Positions 55,966 through 64,000 of a stretch of DNA of 64,000 bases are shown in pieces. The notes under the pieces were generated by a model that did not search any database, had not been told where the DNA came from, and saw only the letters and a program-made list of their open reading frames with translations. A program made the translations under genes and the position numbers. The stretch spans positions 620,001 to 684,000 of the forward strand of contig JADEYG010000015.1 in the NCBI GenBank assembly GCA_016906335.1, read 5' to 3'. The stretch is from Novakomyces olei (taxonomy: Eukaryota > Ascomycota > Novakomycetes > Novakomycetales > Novakomycetaceae). Numbering within the stretch: position 1 is the first letter of the stretch; each line of letters begins with the position of its first letter.

Positions 55966-57847
55966 ATGGCCGCAACACCACCCATAAGCGAGGATCCGCC
56001 CGCCGTGGCAAAGCAAGACACGGACCCGTCAGTGGCTACTCTGAAGGAGGCCTTTCCTGATATTGATGTATGTCTTGATCTTTAGTTTTTGGTACAATGG
56101 CGGCTATGTGTGATGTTCCGTTATCCTATTTTCTCATACTTGCTCGTTCTTGAACTCCTGCTTTTCTATACTCTCTGCTTTTCTATACTCTCTGCTGTTC
56201 TTGAACTCCTGCTTTTCTATACTCACTGCTTTTCTATACTCACTTGCTCCCTCTTTACGGCGCGTATATGTTACTAACTATCAATCAGACCAAAGTCATC
56301 CGCGCCGTGTTTTCCGCTAGCGCGGGTAACGTTGAGCGCGCATTCAACGCGCTGCTGGGTAAGCCTTGATGATTTAGTATTAATTAAATTGTTTATTTAA
56401 TTAAGTATTTAATTTATTTAATTAATTATTTAATTTATTTAAATATTTATTTGAATTTATTAGTTTATTTATTTATTTGAATTTATTTGAATTTATTTAT
56501 TTATTTATTTATTTGTTTGTTTATTTATTTGTTTGTTTGTTTGTTTCTTTCTTTCTTTCTTTCTATATTTAAATATTTAATATTTATTTAAATCTGTTTA
56601 AATTATAGATTTAAATTAAATATTAAATTCACCAACTAAAATATACCAATTATATACTGACACTGGCAGGCATGTCTGACCCGGACTATACGCCAGAGCC
56701 TCCGCAGCGACCGCCGAGGCCGGCGTCTACTCCGGCGCGTGACCCTCTACCCCAAGCGAATGTGGCAGAGGCAGGCGCAGACCCGGCAAAGACGCAAGAG
56801 CAGCTGGATGAGGAGTACGCGAGGCTGCTGCAGCAGCAGTTTGAAGAAGAATCGCTGCAGGAGCGAAGAAGCTTCCCCCGGGAGCGGTATCAGGGCGCAG
56901 GACGGTACACTGATCCAACACAGGACCCGACACAGGAGCGGTCGTGGTACGACGAAGAGCTGCCCAAGATTCGTGACCAGGTAAGCCGTGGCTTCAACGA
57001 GACAAAGACGCGTGTCTCCTCGTTCGTTACAAGGCTGCGAGCCAGAATAGAGGGCGAAGAGGAGGAAGTGCCGAGTGACGCTTATGACGCTCCACGCGTC
57101 TCTGAAGCGCAGAGGGAGTACCTCCACTCTCGCTGGCAGAACCAGTGGTCTGAGCGCCAATCACAGGACTCGCCTAGGCGGGCGGCCACACGGTCCTCTG
57201 CTGGAGGAGACGCTTTTGATTCTGATCCACGAGTTCTCAGCGACGACTTGTCCAGGCATCTGCAGCTTCAGGACGAGGCTTCAGCCGGAGATTTGGACAC
57301 TGGTCCTCCTCGACCGGCTCGGCCTGCAGTGCCAGCAGGCACAAATGCCTCTGCTCTTGCAGGAGCAGCAGCGAGTTTGGGGGAAAAGAAGAATCAGGAT
57401 GCTGTGGCCAATGCTCGGCTGCGGACAGAGAGGCGGCAGTCGTCCAATCGATGGGAACCTATCTCCATATCCGCCTCGTCTGATCCGGCAGACGATGATC
57501 CGTTTGATCTCGGAGACGATGACGATGACGATGACGATGATGCCTTTCTCAACAGAGGAGCAAAGAGTGCAAGGGAGAGTGTAAGGGAGAGTGCAAAGGA
57601 GAGTAGTGCAAAGGAGAGTAGTGCAAAGGAGAGTAGTGCAAAGGAGAGTAGTACAAAAGAGAGTAGTACAAAATATGATGGTGGAGCAGCCGGGAGTAAG
57701 CAAGCCGATGACGGGGTCAAGGGAAAAGAGTCAAACAAAAGTATTCTGGAGAACGAGAAAAGCGAGCCGTCAAGTACGGCAGATGAAGAGCAGCTCACCT
57801 TGCAAGAACCGATTGCCTTGACGGATAATACGGACAAGAGCAAATAG
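55966..57847 (+). CDS. cue5: CUE-domain ubiquitin-binding protein (Cue5 type), 3 exons
   Basis: Exons 55966-56067, 56289-56358 and 56670-57847 give 449 residues. The CUE domain (about residues 22-58) is split by both introns: 'VATLKEAFPDID', 'TKVIRAVFSASAGNVERAFNA' and 'LLGMSDP', including the MFP-like 'AFP' and the di-Leu 'LL'. A conserved second block, 'LDEEYARLLQQQFEEE', resembles the Cue5 region that follows the CUE domain. The tail is acidic and disordered with a (SAKES)n repeat at 57585-57665. Cue5 in yeast links ubiquitinated proteins to Atg8 for selective autophagy; I see no certain Atg8-interacting motif. Intron 2 (56359-56669) is almost pure TTTATTT/TTTG low complexity. Confidence 0.87.
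56380..56620. repeat. AT-rich low-complexity tract in cue5 intron 2
   Basis: Runs of TTTATTT, TTTGTTTG and CTTT tetramers fill the intron. Confidence 0.8.
57585..57670. repeat. 15-bp tandem repeat coding Ser-Ala-Lys-Glu-Ser
   Basis: About five units of GAGAGTAGTGCAAAG-type sequence, in frame in cue5. The last units change Ala to Thr. Confidence 0.85.
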
Positions 57848-58467
57848 AGTACGAGGTATTATTAGTCATTCACGCACGGCCATAATTGTTTGTGTAGGAA
57901 ACAAGGGAATATTAATATATATCGAATCGCTTCTTCTTCCATAAGCCTATTCGTACTCGCTGTTATACTTATAGCCTCTAATGTTTGTCTACATCTATTC
58001 TTTTGGTTTTTTTTTTTTTTTTTCCTAAATTTTTTAATTCATAAAATCCGCTACAAGCGCCGCGCATTTCCAATAAATCCAACCAGATTCTAATGGGTCA
58101 TTAAATATTCGTACCATTTAAACCTTGTTTCTACACGTATACGTTTCGCCCGACTTTTGGAATTGGTCTAGTCTTCCATTGTACCCCCTGAGCCTCTCCC
58201 CTTCCGCCGCAAATATAATATAATAACAAAATAGCCGTAGATGAAGATAATCTGAATATAGATATCTGTATAACAAAGTGAATAAAAACAATGAATAGAA
58301 AATGAATAGAAAATGAACAGAAAATGAATATAGAAAATGGCCAAACAAAGCAAGAAAACGGCAAACAATCAACCCCTGGACAATGCCCGACTCGTTAAAT
58401 ATATTTTCAAAGCCAATCAGGCCACATTAATGCACACTAATGCACAATAGTAATGCACGCAGTCCCT
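57848..58467. other. Convergent 3' intergenic region cue5/CHY-RING gene
   Basis: About 620 bp with a T run near 58010. No gene seen. Confidence 0.5.
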
Positions 58468-60678
58468 CTATCTGCACCAGCCCATATTGGGCAGCAGCTC
58501 ATTGTCTCCAAAAGGCGACGTAACAAGTCCATCATCGTCGTCGTCGTCGTTGACGTAATTCCCCTCTGAATTTTCAACCTCGTTCAACGCATCCTCATCG
58601 GCCAAAACCCCACCGGCGCCGTGGAGCAAAGCGCTCATTCCGAAATGGCCAATCAGAGCCCTTATTCCGGCATCGTAGACACTGCCTCCGGCTACATCAG
58701 ACGTGACAGTCTCCATTGCCGCATTTGAGCTGGCGAGACTGGACACTGTGTCCCTGCGACTGCGAGTAAACGCTTCGCCATAGCTCCGATCGGACTCGTG
58801 GAAGGACTGGTCCAGCATTAGCGACCCGGCTTCTCCATGGGTCATGACGTCGGCAATAGTCGGCAGAGTGGTGGGTAGCAGCGGCCGTGTCTCCCGGCAA
58901 GACAGGGACCTTTGCCGGGTCTCTGCACCACCCAAAGCCTCGGCCCGATCTTGGCCCGGCAGCTCTCCCGTACGCCGGGCCTCGGGCTTTATAATACTCT
59001 GAACAGCCGTATTGTAGCTGCGGCAGGCAGTACATTTATGGCCCAAGAAATGATGAGCAACCTCACTTCGAGCCTGGCAATCATTGCAGAGGACACAGGC
59101 AGTCCATGTATCATACGGACTCGGCATTGCCTGCCTGGCAATCTCTAAATCAAGCAGTCTGAACGTATATTCCATGTTGCCCAGGGTCTTGAAGCAAGTA
59201 GGGCAGCGGTAATTGGTCATCACGTACTCGTGATAACAGCCCTGGTGGATCGAGTGCCCACACGGCATAAAGACGACAGTCTCTGTGCTGGTAAAGAGCC
59301 ACTCTCCGCAGATTGGGCAATTACACTCTGTCGATCGCTCAATGCACCGATGGGATCCCTGTAGCGAAATTGCCATACAGACATTGCACGTTTTGCAGTG
59401 GAAATAGTCCTTTCCGAGCCCACGGCCGATCCGACATATTCCACAGTCGTTGCAGTGATAGATGTCCTTGTTGGGCGTATCGTCCCACAGCCTGCATCGA
59501 TCGCAGTAATACGCAGCCATTCGAGAATGGCAAAAGGCACAGTACTGAGCCGCTGGTTGGGCTTTAAGGCAAATCATACACAGCATTTCACTGGTCTCTT
59601 TACGGTTCAGCTGGTGCGGTTCACTACGCCCGTCATTGGCCGATGCAAATTCATCATCGTGGCAGAACCTGCAGGGCGTCCATACACTGCACTGTGAGCA
59701 ACGAAGCTTGCAACTCCTGCGGTAATGCTTGCATCCCAGAATATTAAGGTCTTCGTTGTAAAAGGTCTTTGTTATATCCTGCAGCGTAAGACTCGAGGGC
59801 CCAAGAGGCGCACTCCGGTCCGAGTCGCGGAACGCTTTCACCTGAGAATTGACGTATCTCTCACTCAGTACATTCTGCATTGCCTGTGCCCGCTCCCGCT
59901 CTGATAAATTGCTCTGCCGGATCATGACTAGCCGCCTCCGCATATCCGCCTGCTCCTGTACGCTCACGTCTCTCGACAGGCTGCCAATTGCTTCCCCACG
60001 CAGCAAGACTGGCGTACTAGACTCTGTATTTGTCACAGTACTAGATACTGTATTTGACTCTGCTGCTGCAGATGCAATGCTCGGCCGATGGTGAGACCCT
60101 GTGGCCGGCTCAGTCTGGACCATCCCGTCCAGGCCCCTTGTCTCCTGTGACTGAGAGTCTTGGCTGGAGGATCCTTGGTGGGCTAAAGCAGCCTGCTCCG
60201 AGTCCCCGTCCCTACTAATCGCTAGACTCTTCTCTGAGCCGCAGAGAGAGCTTTGCAAAGACGCTCGGCCCGTCTCCACGAGCAGTGTGGCAGTAGAGCC
60301 CTCTTCCTCATCACTGTCCCCATGCCCCGAGTGTGAGGGAAGCAGTCCCTCTTCAAAGGACGACGCGTGCTGCTGAATACGCTGGGCCACGTCGCGTAAG
60401 AACGGTGGCACTGACAAACTGTCGGACCAGGACGCGTAGAGCTGTGACAGCGATGCTGGAACCAGCCCGGAGATAGATCTCGATCCCGGGAATAAGGAAT
60501 CGCCCTGCCCGCTGCCATCGCCAGTGGGCGATGGCAGGCAAGTCGGACCCGGCTGGCGATGGAAATCTAATGGCTCAGAGAGCCGCTGCTGCTCGTGGCA
60601 GCTCAAACAGGCAGAGCTGCTTCGGTGCTGCGAGTGCCTCAGCAGAGACGAATCGTCGGCCCGTTGGAACTCTGTCAT
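58468..60678 (-). CDS. CHY-, CTCHY- and RING-type zinc finger ubiquitin ligase (RCHY1/Pirh2-like)
   Basis: A single exon of 736 residues with ATG at 60678. The first about 310 residues are Ser/Gln-rich and disordered. Three linked zinc modules follow: a CHY finger ('GCKHYRRSCKLRCSQCSVW' to 'QYCAFCHSRMAAYYC'), a CTCHY finger ('YHCNDCGICRIGRGLGKDYF', 'HCKTCNVCM') and a RING-H2 ('CNCPICGEWLFTSTETV', 'CGHSIHQGCYHEYV', 'YRCPTCFKT'). A rubredoxin-like cysteine pair module ('CVLCNDCQARSE', 'HKCTACRSYNT') closes the core, as in human RCHY1/Pirh2. The rest is disordered with an acidic Asp run. Such proteins are E3 ligases; fission yeast has homologues of this class with a similar long N-terminus. Substrate unknown. 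Confidence 0.92.
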   Translation of the reverse strand: MTEFQRADDSSLLRHSQHRSSSACLSCHEQQRLSEPLDFHRQPGPTCLPSPTGDGSGQGDSLFPGSRSISGLVPASLSQLYASWSDSLSVPPFLRDVAQRIQQHASSFEEGLLPSHSGHGDSDEEEGSTATLLVETGRASLQSSLCGSEKSLAISRDGDSEQAALAHQGSSSQDSQSQETRGLDGMVQTEPATGSHHRPSIASAAAESNTVSSTVTNTESSTPVLLRGEAIGSLSRDVSVQEQADMRRRLVMIRQSNLSERERAQAMQNVLSERYVNSQVKAFRDSDRSAPLGPSSLTLQDITKTFYNEDLNILGCKHYRRSCKLRCSQCSVWTPCRFCHDDEFASANDGRSEPHQLNRKETSEMLCMICLKAQPAAQYCAFCHSRMAAYYCDRCRLWDDTPNKDIYHCNDCGICRIGRGLGKDYFHCKTCNVCMAISLQGSHRCIERSTECNCPICGEWLFTSTETVVFMPCGHSIHQGCYHEYVMTNYRCPTCFKTLGNMEYTFRLLDLEIARQAMPSPYDTWTACVLCNDCQARSEVAHHFLGHKCTACRSYNTAVQSIIKPEARRTGELPGQDRAEALGGAETRQRSLSCRETRPLLPTTLPTIADVMTHGEAGSLMLDQSFHESDRSYGEAFTRSRRDTVSSLASSNAAMETVTSDVAGGSVYDAGIRALIGHFGMSALLHGAGGVLADEDALNEVENSEGNYVNDDDDDDGLVTSPFGDNELLPNMGWCR

Positions 60679-60962
60679 CGGCCGTTGCTGTTCATAAAAG
60701 TTGTCATATAAACAGTCGTCGTTTTTGGCTACGTATACGATCCATATAATATTGGCAAACCGATAGATTGATAGATTCTGTTATTGGGTATAGCTATATT
60801 ATACTATTGTATCATTGTATTATACTATTATACTATTATACTATTATACTATTTATTATATATGGAAGCATGATTAATTCTGTTCCCGAATGTCGGCGTA
60901 AAAAGACCGATAATGCCGACTATCAGATCTATAAAATAACCGCCAGAAATCGCAGGTCGGGA
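60679..60962. promoter_or_regulatory. Divergent promoter CHY-RING gene/apd1
   Basis: 284 bp between start codons. A TACTATTA repeat (60800-60850) lies inside. Confidence 0.5.
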
Positions 60963-62270
60963 ATGGACAATTTCAAAAAGGCACTTGGCCTTGGCCAGAA
61001 AGAAGTCAATCAAGCACCTATCACAGACAGCCCGTTTCCGTTATCGTCGTCCCCATTGGCCTGCTGGACCTGCGAAAGCGGGTGCGAACAGTACCCCGAC
61101 TCTGTGCTGAAGAACGTAGAGCGGAAGCAGCCACTCTACCACTCGACAAAACCGGTACGAGACCCTGTTGTTTTTGTATTTTGGCTCCATTGTTGGTCGG
61201 ACGAGCGTGTAGAGCGATTGTCATTTCTCAATTGTCGATTGTCAATTGTCAATTGTTAAATTGTTTTGTGCTTTACCGTTGACTCTTTTGTATGCGTTTA
61301 CTAACAAGCATTCAAACAGTTTTCCGTGTGGTTTGTCGTTGCTACGGGACAGCAAGACTGGGAACATTCAATCGAAGATGTGAAACACTCTCACGCGCAG
61401 GCAATCAGCACATCGTTACAGAGACCGCACGTCAAAAGATTTCTAGATAAACTGGAGAAAGAGAAGCCCGGCTGCAATCGCACTGTCATTAATAATGCTA
61501 ATATTCCTCCTTCTCGAGGAGCACTTCAGCGTGGCGAAGACTATAGCAAAGCTCATGGGTATTCGCAGTCTCTAGAGTCTGGCACCGATGTCTGGGTTTT
61601 GCCTTTTTGGCTTCGTTTTCAGGGCGTTACTCCCGAAAACGTAGATGCTATGATAGATTTTGTCCTGGACGGCAGTTATAAAAGTCTTCAAACGTCCGTC
61701 GAACTTGAAGGCATGGCAGTGCACCGGCTACCTTTTGATAGTATTGTGTTTATGTGCAGCCACAAGACAAGAGATAAACGGTGCTATATTACGGCTCCGT
61801 ACTTGCAGCGAGCTCTGCATGATTGCCTCGACGCAAAGGGAATTTATCGCGATCAGCCTCATAATATGGGCGAGGCTGGCGGTGTATTCACCGCGTTCAT
61901 AAGTCACATTGGGGTATGTGCAGTGTGAAAAATTAAAATAAAAGGGCAAAATTAAACTTGGAAAGCAAAGAAAACAGAAAAACAAAAAAAAGAGAGAATA
62001 ATTTAATGAATTGAATAAATTTTGGAAATAAAAATTACTAAAGCTCAGGGTCATAAATTTTCGGGAAATGTAATCGTTAATAGGTCGCCCTTCCTTCAAG
62101 CTTCCTCGGATGAAATCGTTGGATGGAACGCGGGACAGGGTGAATCTATTTGGCTCGGACTCGTGCAGCCTATACATATCCCGACAATAGTAGACGAGAC
62201 GATTATAAAGGGGCGGGCTATACCGTCCCTTCTTCGCGGGGGTCGGGCAGGTACCGGGCTATCGTGGTGA
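60963..62270 (+). CDS. apd1: Apd1-type thioredoxin-like ferredoxin, 3 exons
   Basis: Exons 60963-61154, 61320-61913 and 62049-62270 give 335 residues (yeast Apd1 316). The C-terminal half is the Suc-Fer/thioredoxin-like domain ('DSIVFMCSHKTRDKRC'). The 2Fe-2S ligands appear as Cys210-x8-Cys219 and His260-x3-His264 ('SHIGGHKFSGNVIV'). This 2-Cys/2-His arrangement is known for Apd1 and Aim32. 'ESIWLGLVQPIHIP' and 'LLRGGRAG' are further conserved blocks. The last three residues are Leu-Ser-Trp. Apd1 is a cytosolic redox protein needed for resistance to hydroxyurea and redox-active drugs; its exact substrate is uncertain. The start is the first ATG of an exon encoding a Cys-rich 'CWTCESGCEQYP' patch. 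Confidence 0.9.
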
Positions 62271-62730
62271 ATTGGCACTGGTATAGATATTTAGAGTGTG
62301 CACATTAATGTAGTATATAGGTGAGCCAACACGTTCACATACTTGTAGCGAAAAGACTTGGAAATTTGGCGCTTATTGAAATTCTGGAAAACTAATAAGG
62401 ATGCGTATTACATGAGAGAAAATATGCATTGAGAAAATATAGAAGTTGGAATAGCTGCTTCATGTTGAACAAAACGCGTAAATGAAAGATTTCCAATGGA
62501 AATCTTACGTCAGAGTCAACTCTTTTTAGCCTCCGTTAAGTTTCTGCCCAACGATTTGTCTGCAGAGACTAAACTAAGCATTGTGATTTAGGTAGTAGGC
62601 AAAAATCGAAATAAGTTTTGTGCGACATCAATACCTCTCTGTCCCCAAGACGTCCCCAACCCTTTACCATCCACTGTTCTCATTAAACTTTTGATCGATG
62701 GATATTCTAGTACCAAACGTTTCGGCTTAT
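62271..62730. other. Convergent 3' intergenic region
   Basis: About 460 bp. Nothing seen. Confidence 0.5.
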
Positions 62731-63537
62731 TCACACTTTTTTAAATTTGTACCGAAACTGTTCAAGGGCGGCAATGGATTTCCGACCGTCTATAACTTGC
62801 CGGCACGACTCGCCCACAATAACAAGAGCCAAAGGTACTGTCCATGCTGACAGGGCCAGTATATACTCGACACGCTCATGTCGGACTTTGAGGTGCCCAA
62901 GGCACACAACAGCCATGAGTAAAAGAACCATGGCCAGCAAAATGTTCAAGTAAGGCAAAAACTGGCGAATAGGCCCGGCCCCATAGCTTTTTTCACTCCC
63001 ACGTTCGAGGTAAAATACGACAAACAGATTTATTGTTATATTGCTCAAAGCCAAAAACGAGAGCTTTGCCTGAACTGCGAGAGGTAGTTCTCCGCATATT
63101 GTACGTACGAAAATAGGCCTTAATGCCGCCACAAACAATACAGAAATAATCGCCAATAACCACTTGATCATAATCAGTCGCTTGTTAAATTTCACAGTTC
63201 TACTTACCCTATTGCGGTGGTATTGCCGCTCATTCTGAGCCTTGAGCGTGGCGATTAAAGCTTCCTGCTCTGATTACTAGTAAGCAAGTGGAAGGATACC
63301 AGGATAGATTCGAGCTTTACATCTAAAAAAATTCAAAAATCAAATCAAAAAATAATTCAAAAATAATTCAAAAATAATTCAAAAATAATTCAAAAATAAA
63401 AATAAAAAAAAATTTAAAAAAAATGGAAATAGAAATTAAAAGAAAAGCCTACCATTCTCGTCTAGCAGTGTTTCCTCTGTGGTTTCCGGGCCGCTGGCAG
63501 ATTCGACGTGAGCTCTTGCGCGCAAAAAGCTCCGCAT
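62731..63537 (-). CDS. Four-helix membrane protein of unknown function, 3 exons
   Basis: Minus-strand exons 63537-63453, 63269-63208 and 63162-62731 give 192 residues. All junctions are in phase: GAG is split as G|AG, then AGG|TGG. The first about 50 residues are hydrophilic: 'SGPETTEETLLDENEQEALI' then 'ATLKAQNERQYHRNR'. Four predicted membrane segments follow ('WLLAIISVLFVAALRPIFV', 'LSFLALSNITINLFVVFYL', 'YLNILLAMVLLLMAVVCL', 'YILALSAWTVPLALVIV'), then a short basic tail. The acidic 'DENEQEALI' element before a helical, basic linker looks like uncharacterised ascomycete membrane proteins I have seen, but I do not know a name or function. Without the two upstream exons the ORF would begin inside an intron. 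Confidence 0.72.
63336..63405. repeat. 11-bp tandem repeat AAAAATAATTC
   Basis: About five units in intron 1 of the four-helix protein gene. Confidence 0.8.
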
Positions 63538-63560
63538 CCCAAACCTTTAATCATCAATCA

Positions 63561-63918
63561 ATGTACGTAGTATGTGCGAATATTACATATTATTCGTGCC
63601 GTAAGCTTTTCCAAAGTCGATCATATATAATATTACAAGATTATACAATTATATATTATAGAATTTTATGATAAAATAAAAATAAATTAAAAATAAAAGT
63701 AAATATATATTCTATAGCGATAAACACAGCGATAGTCGCGTATATTATAATAGGCAGTCCTTTAACATCGCAGTCGGTTTTATATGGCAAAAGAAATGTA
63801 CGGCCTCCACGAATGAAAGGCTGGATATCGACACGGGTGGAGGCGCCGTTTGTGAATCACGCATTTGTTGGAGGCTTCAGCTATGACGCTTCGCGAAAGT
63901 GGTACTTTCCGCTGAAAT
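63561..63918 (+). CDS. Putative 5' exons of a gene leaving the right edge
   Basis: Exon 2 at 63718-63918 is open, follows a CTATAG acceptor and ends in a GTAAGC donor. It encodes a hydrophobic segment ('AIVAYIIIGSPLTSQSVLY') and then 'MKGWISTRVEAPFVNHAFVG'. A phase-matching first exon with ATG is 63561-63600, but it would start only 23 bp from the opposite gene's ATG, so it is doubtful. No family recognised. Confidence 0.3.
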
Positions 63919-64000
63919 GTAAGCTTCAATGCCGTTTATACGTAAATTGCTATTGTCTCCGCGTCACTCATTGGCTGCCTTTGTACTGTATACTTATCAT

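Noticed and set aside
57281-57843. Cys/Leu-rich minus-strand ORFs under cue5
   Set aside because: They are antisense of the SAKES repeat and Asp run in cue5; there is no independent support.
63423-63671. 82-codon plus-strand ORF at the right end
   Set aside because: It is the reverse strand of exon 1 of the four-helix protein gene.

Overview
This window is nuclear DNA of an ascomycete fungus with many short introns, most likely a Taphrinomycotina (fission-yeast-side) lineage. The clues are two gene fusions recorded in Schizosaccharomyces pombe: a palmitoyl-protein thioesterase joined to dolichyl-diphosphatase (Pdf1 type, 22486-24787) and a Cfd1 ATPase joined to a Cia1 WD40 protein (25782-27955). 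Tuberin (Tsc2), a Pab2-type poly(A)-binding protein and a C2-WW3-HECT ligase of Rsp5/Pub1 type fit as well. Introns are mostly 33-160 nt, with GTA(A/C)GT-like donors and CTAAC/CTGAC branch boxes just before the AG. I rebuilt exon structures by hand from phase and splice signals, and every multi-exon model closes in frame.

Layout, left to right: the N-terminal half of tsc2 (minus, runs off the left edge); cse1 (9 exons); mto1 (minus); a poorly resolved 0.8 kb gap; ups2; nem1; a 2.1 kb gene-poor stretch with ~150-bp tandem repeats and a hairpin; pab2; rsp5/pub1; pdf1 (minus); cfd1-cia1; swc4 (minus); spc25; pho81 (minus); an ect1-thymidylate kinase fusion; two minus-strand single-pass membrane proteins; an Alba-domain protein (minus); crm1/xpo1; the mitochondrial ribosomal protein uL3m gene (minus); a complete-looking Ty1/copia element with identical LTRs; cue5; a CHY/CTCHY/RING ubiquitin ligase (minus); apd1; a four-helix membrane protein of unknown function (minus); and a putative exon at the right edge.

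The most unusual item is the ethanolamine-phosphate cytidylyltransferase fused in one uninterrupted exon to a full-length thymidylate kinase, with no methionine that could start the kinase separately. The same gene needs a 7-nt microexon to restore the cytidylyltransferase HxGH motif. Other points: Crm1 carries Thr at the leptomycin-B residue, unlike fission yeast; the pho81 start codon appears to be split by an intron; a ~158-bp ATT microsatellite fills most of the swc4/spc25 shared promoter; and Apd1 ends in a Leu-Ser-Trp signal of the kind read by the cytosolic Fe-S targeting complex, whose Cia1 component is encoded in the same window.

There is no operon-like organisation. Genes are housekeeping in nature: nuclear transport (cse1, crm1), phospholipid metabolism (ups2, nem1, ect1), Fe-S assembly (cfd1-cia1, apd1), ubiquitin (rsp5, cue5, CHY-RING), mitochondrial translation (mto1, uL3m), and phosphate and TORC1 signalling (pho81, tsc2). 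I found no convincing tRNA, rRNA or CRISPR features.
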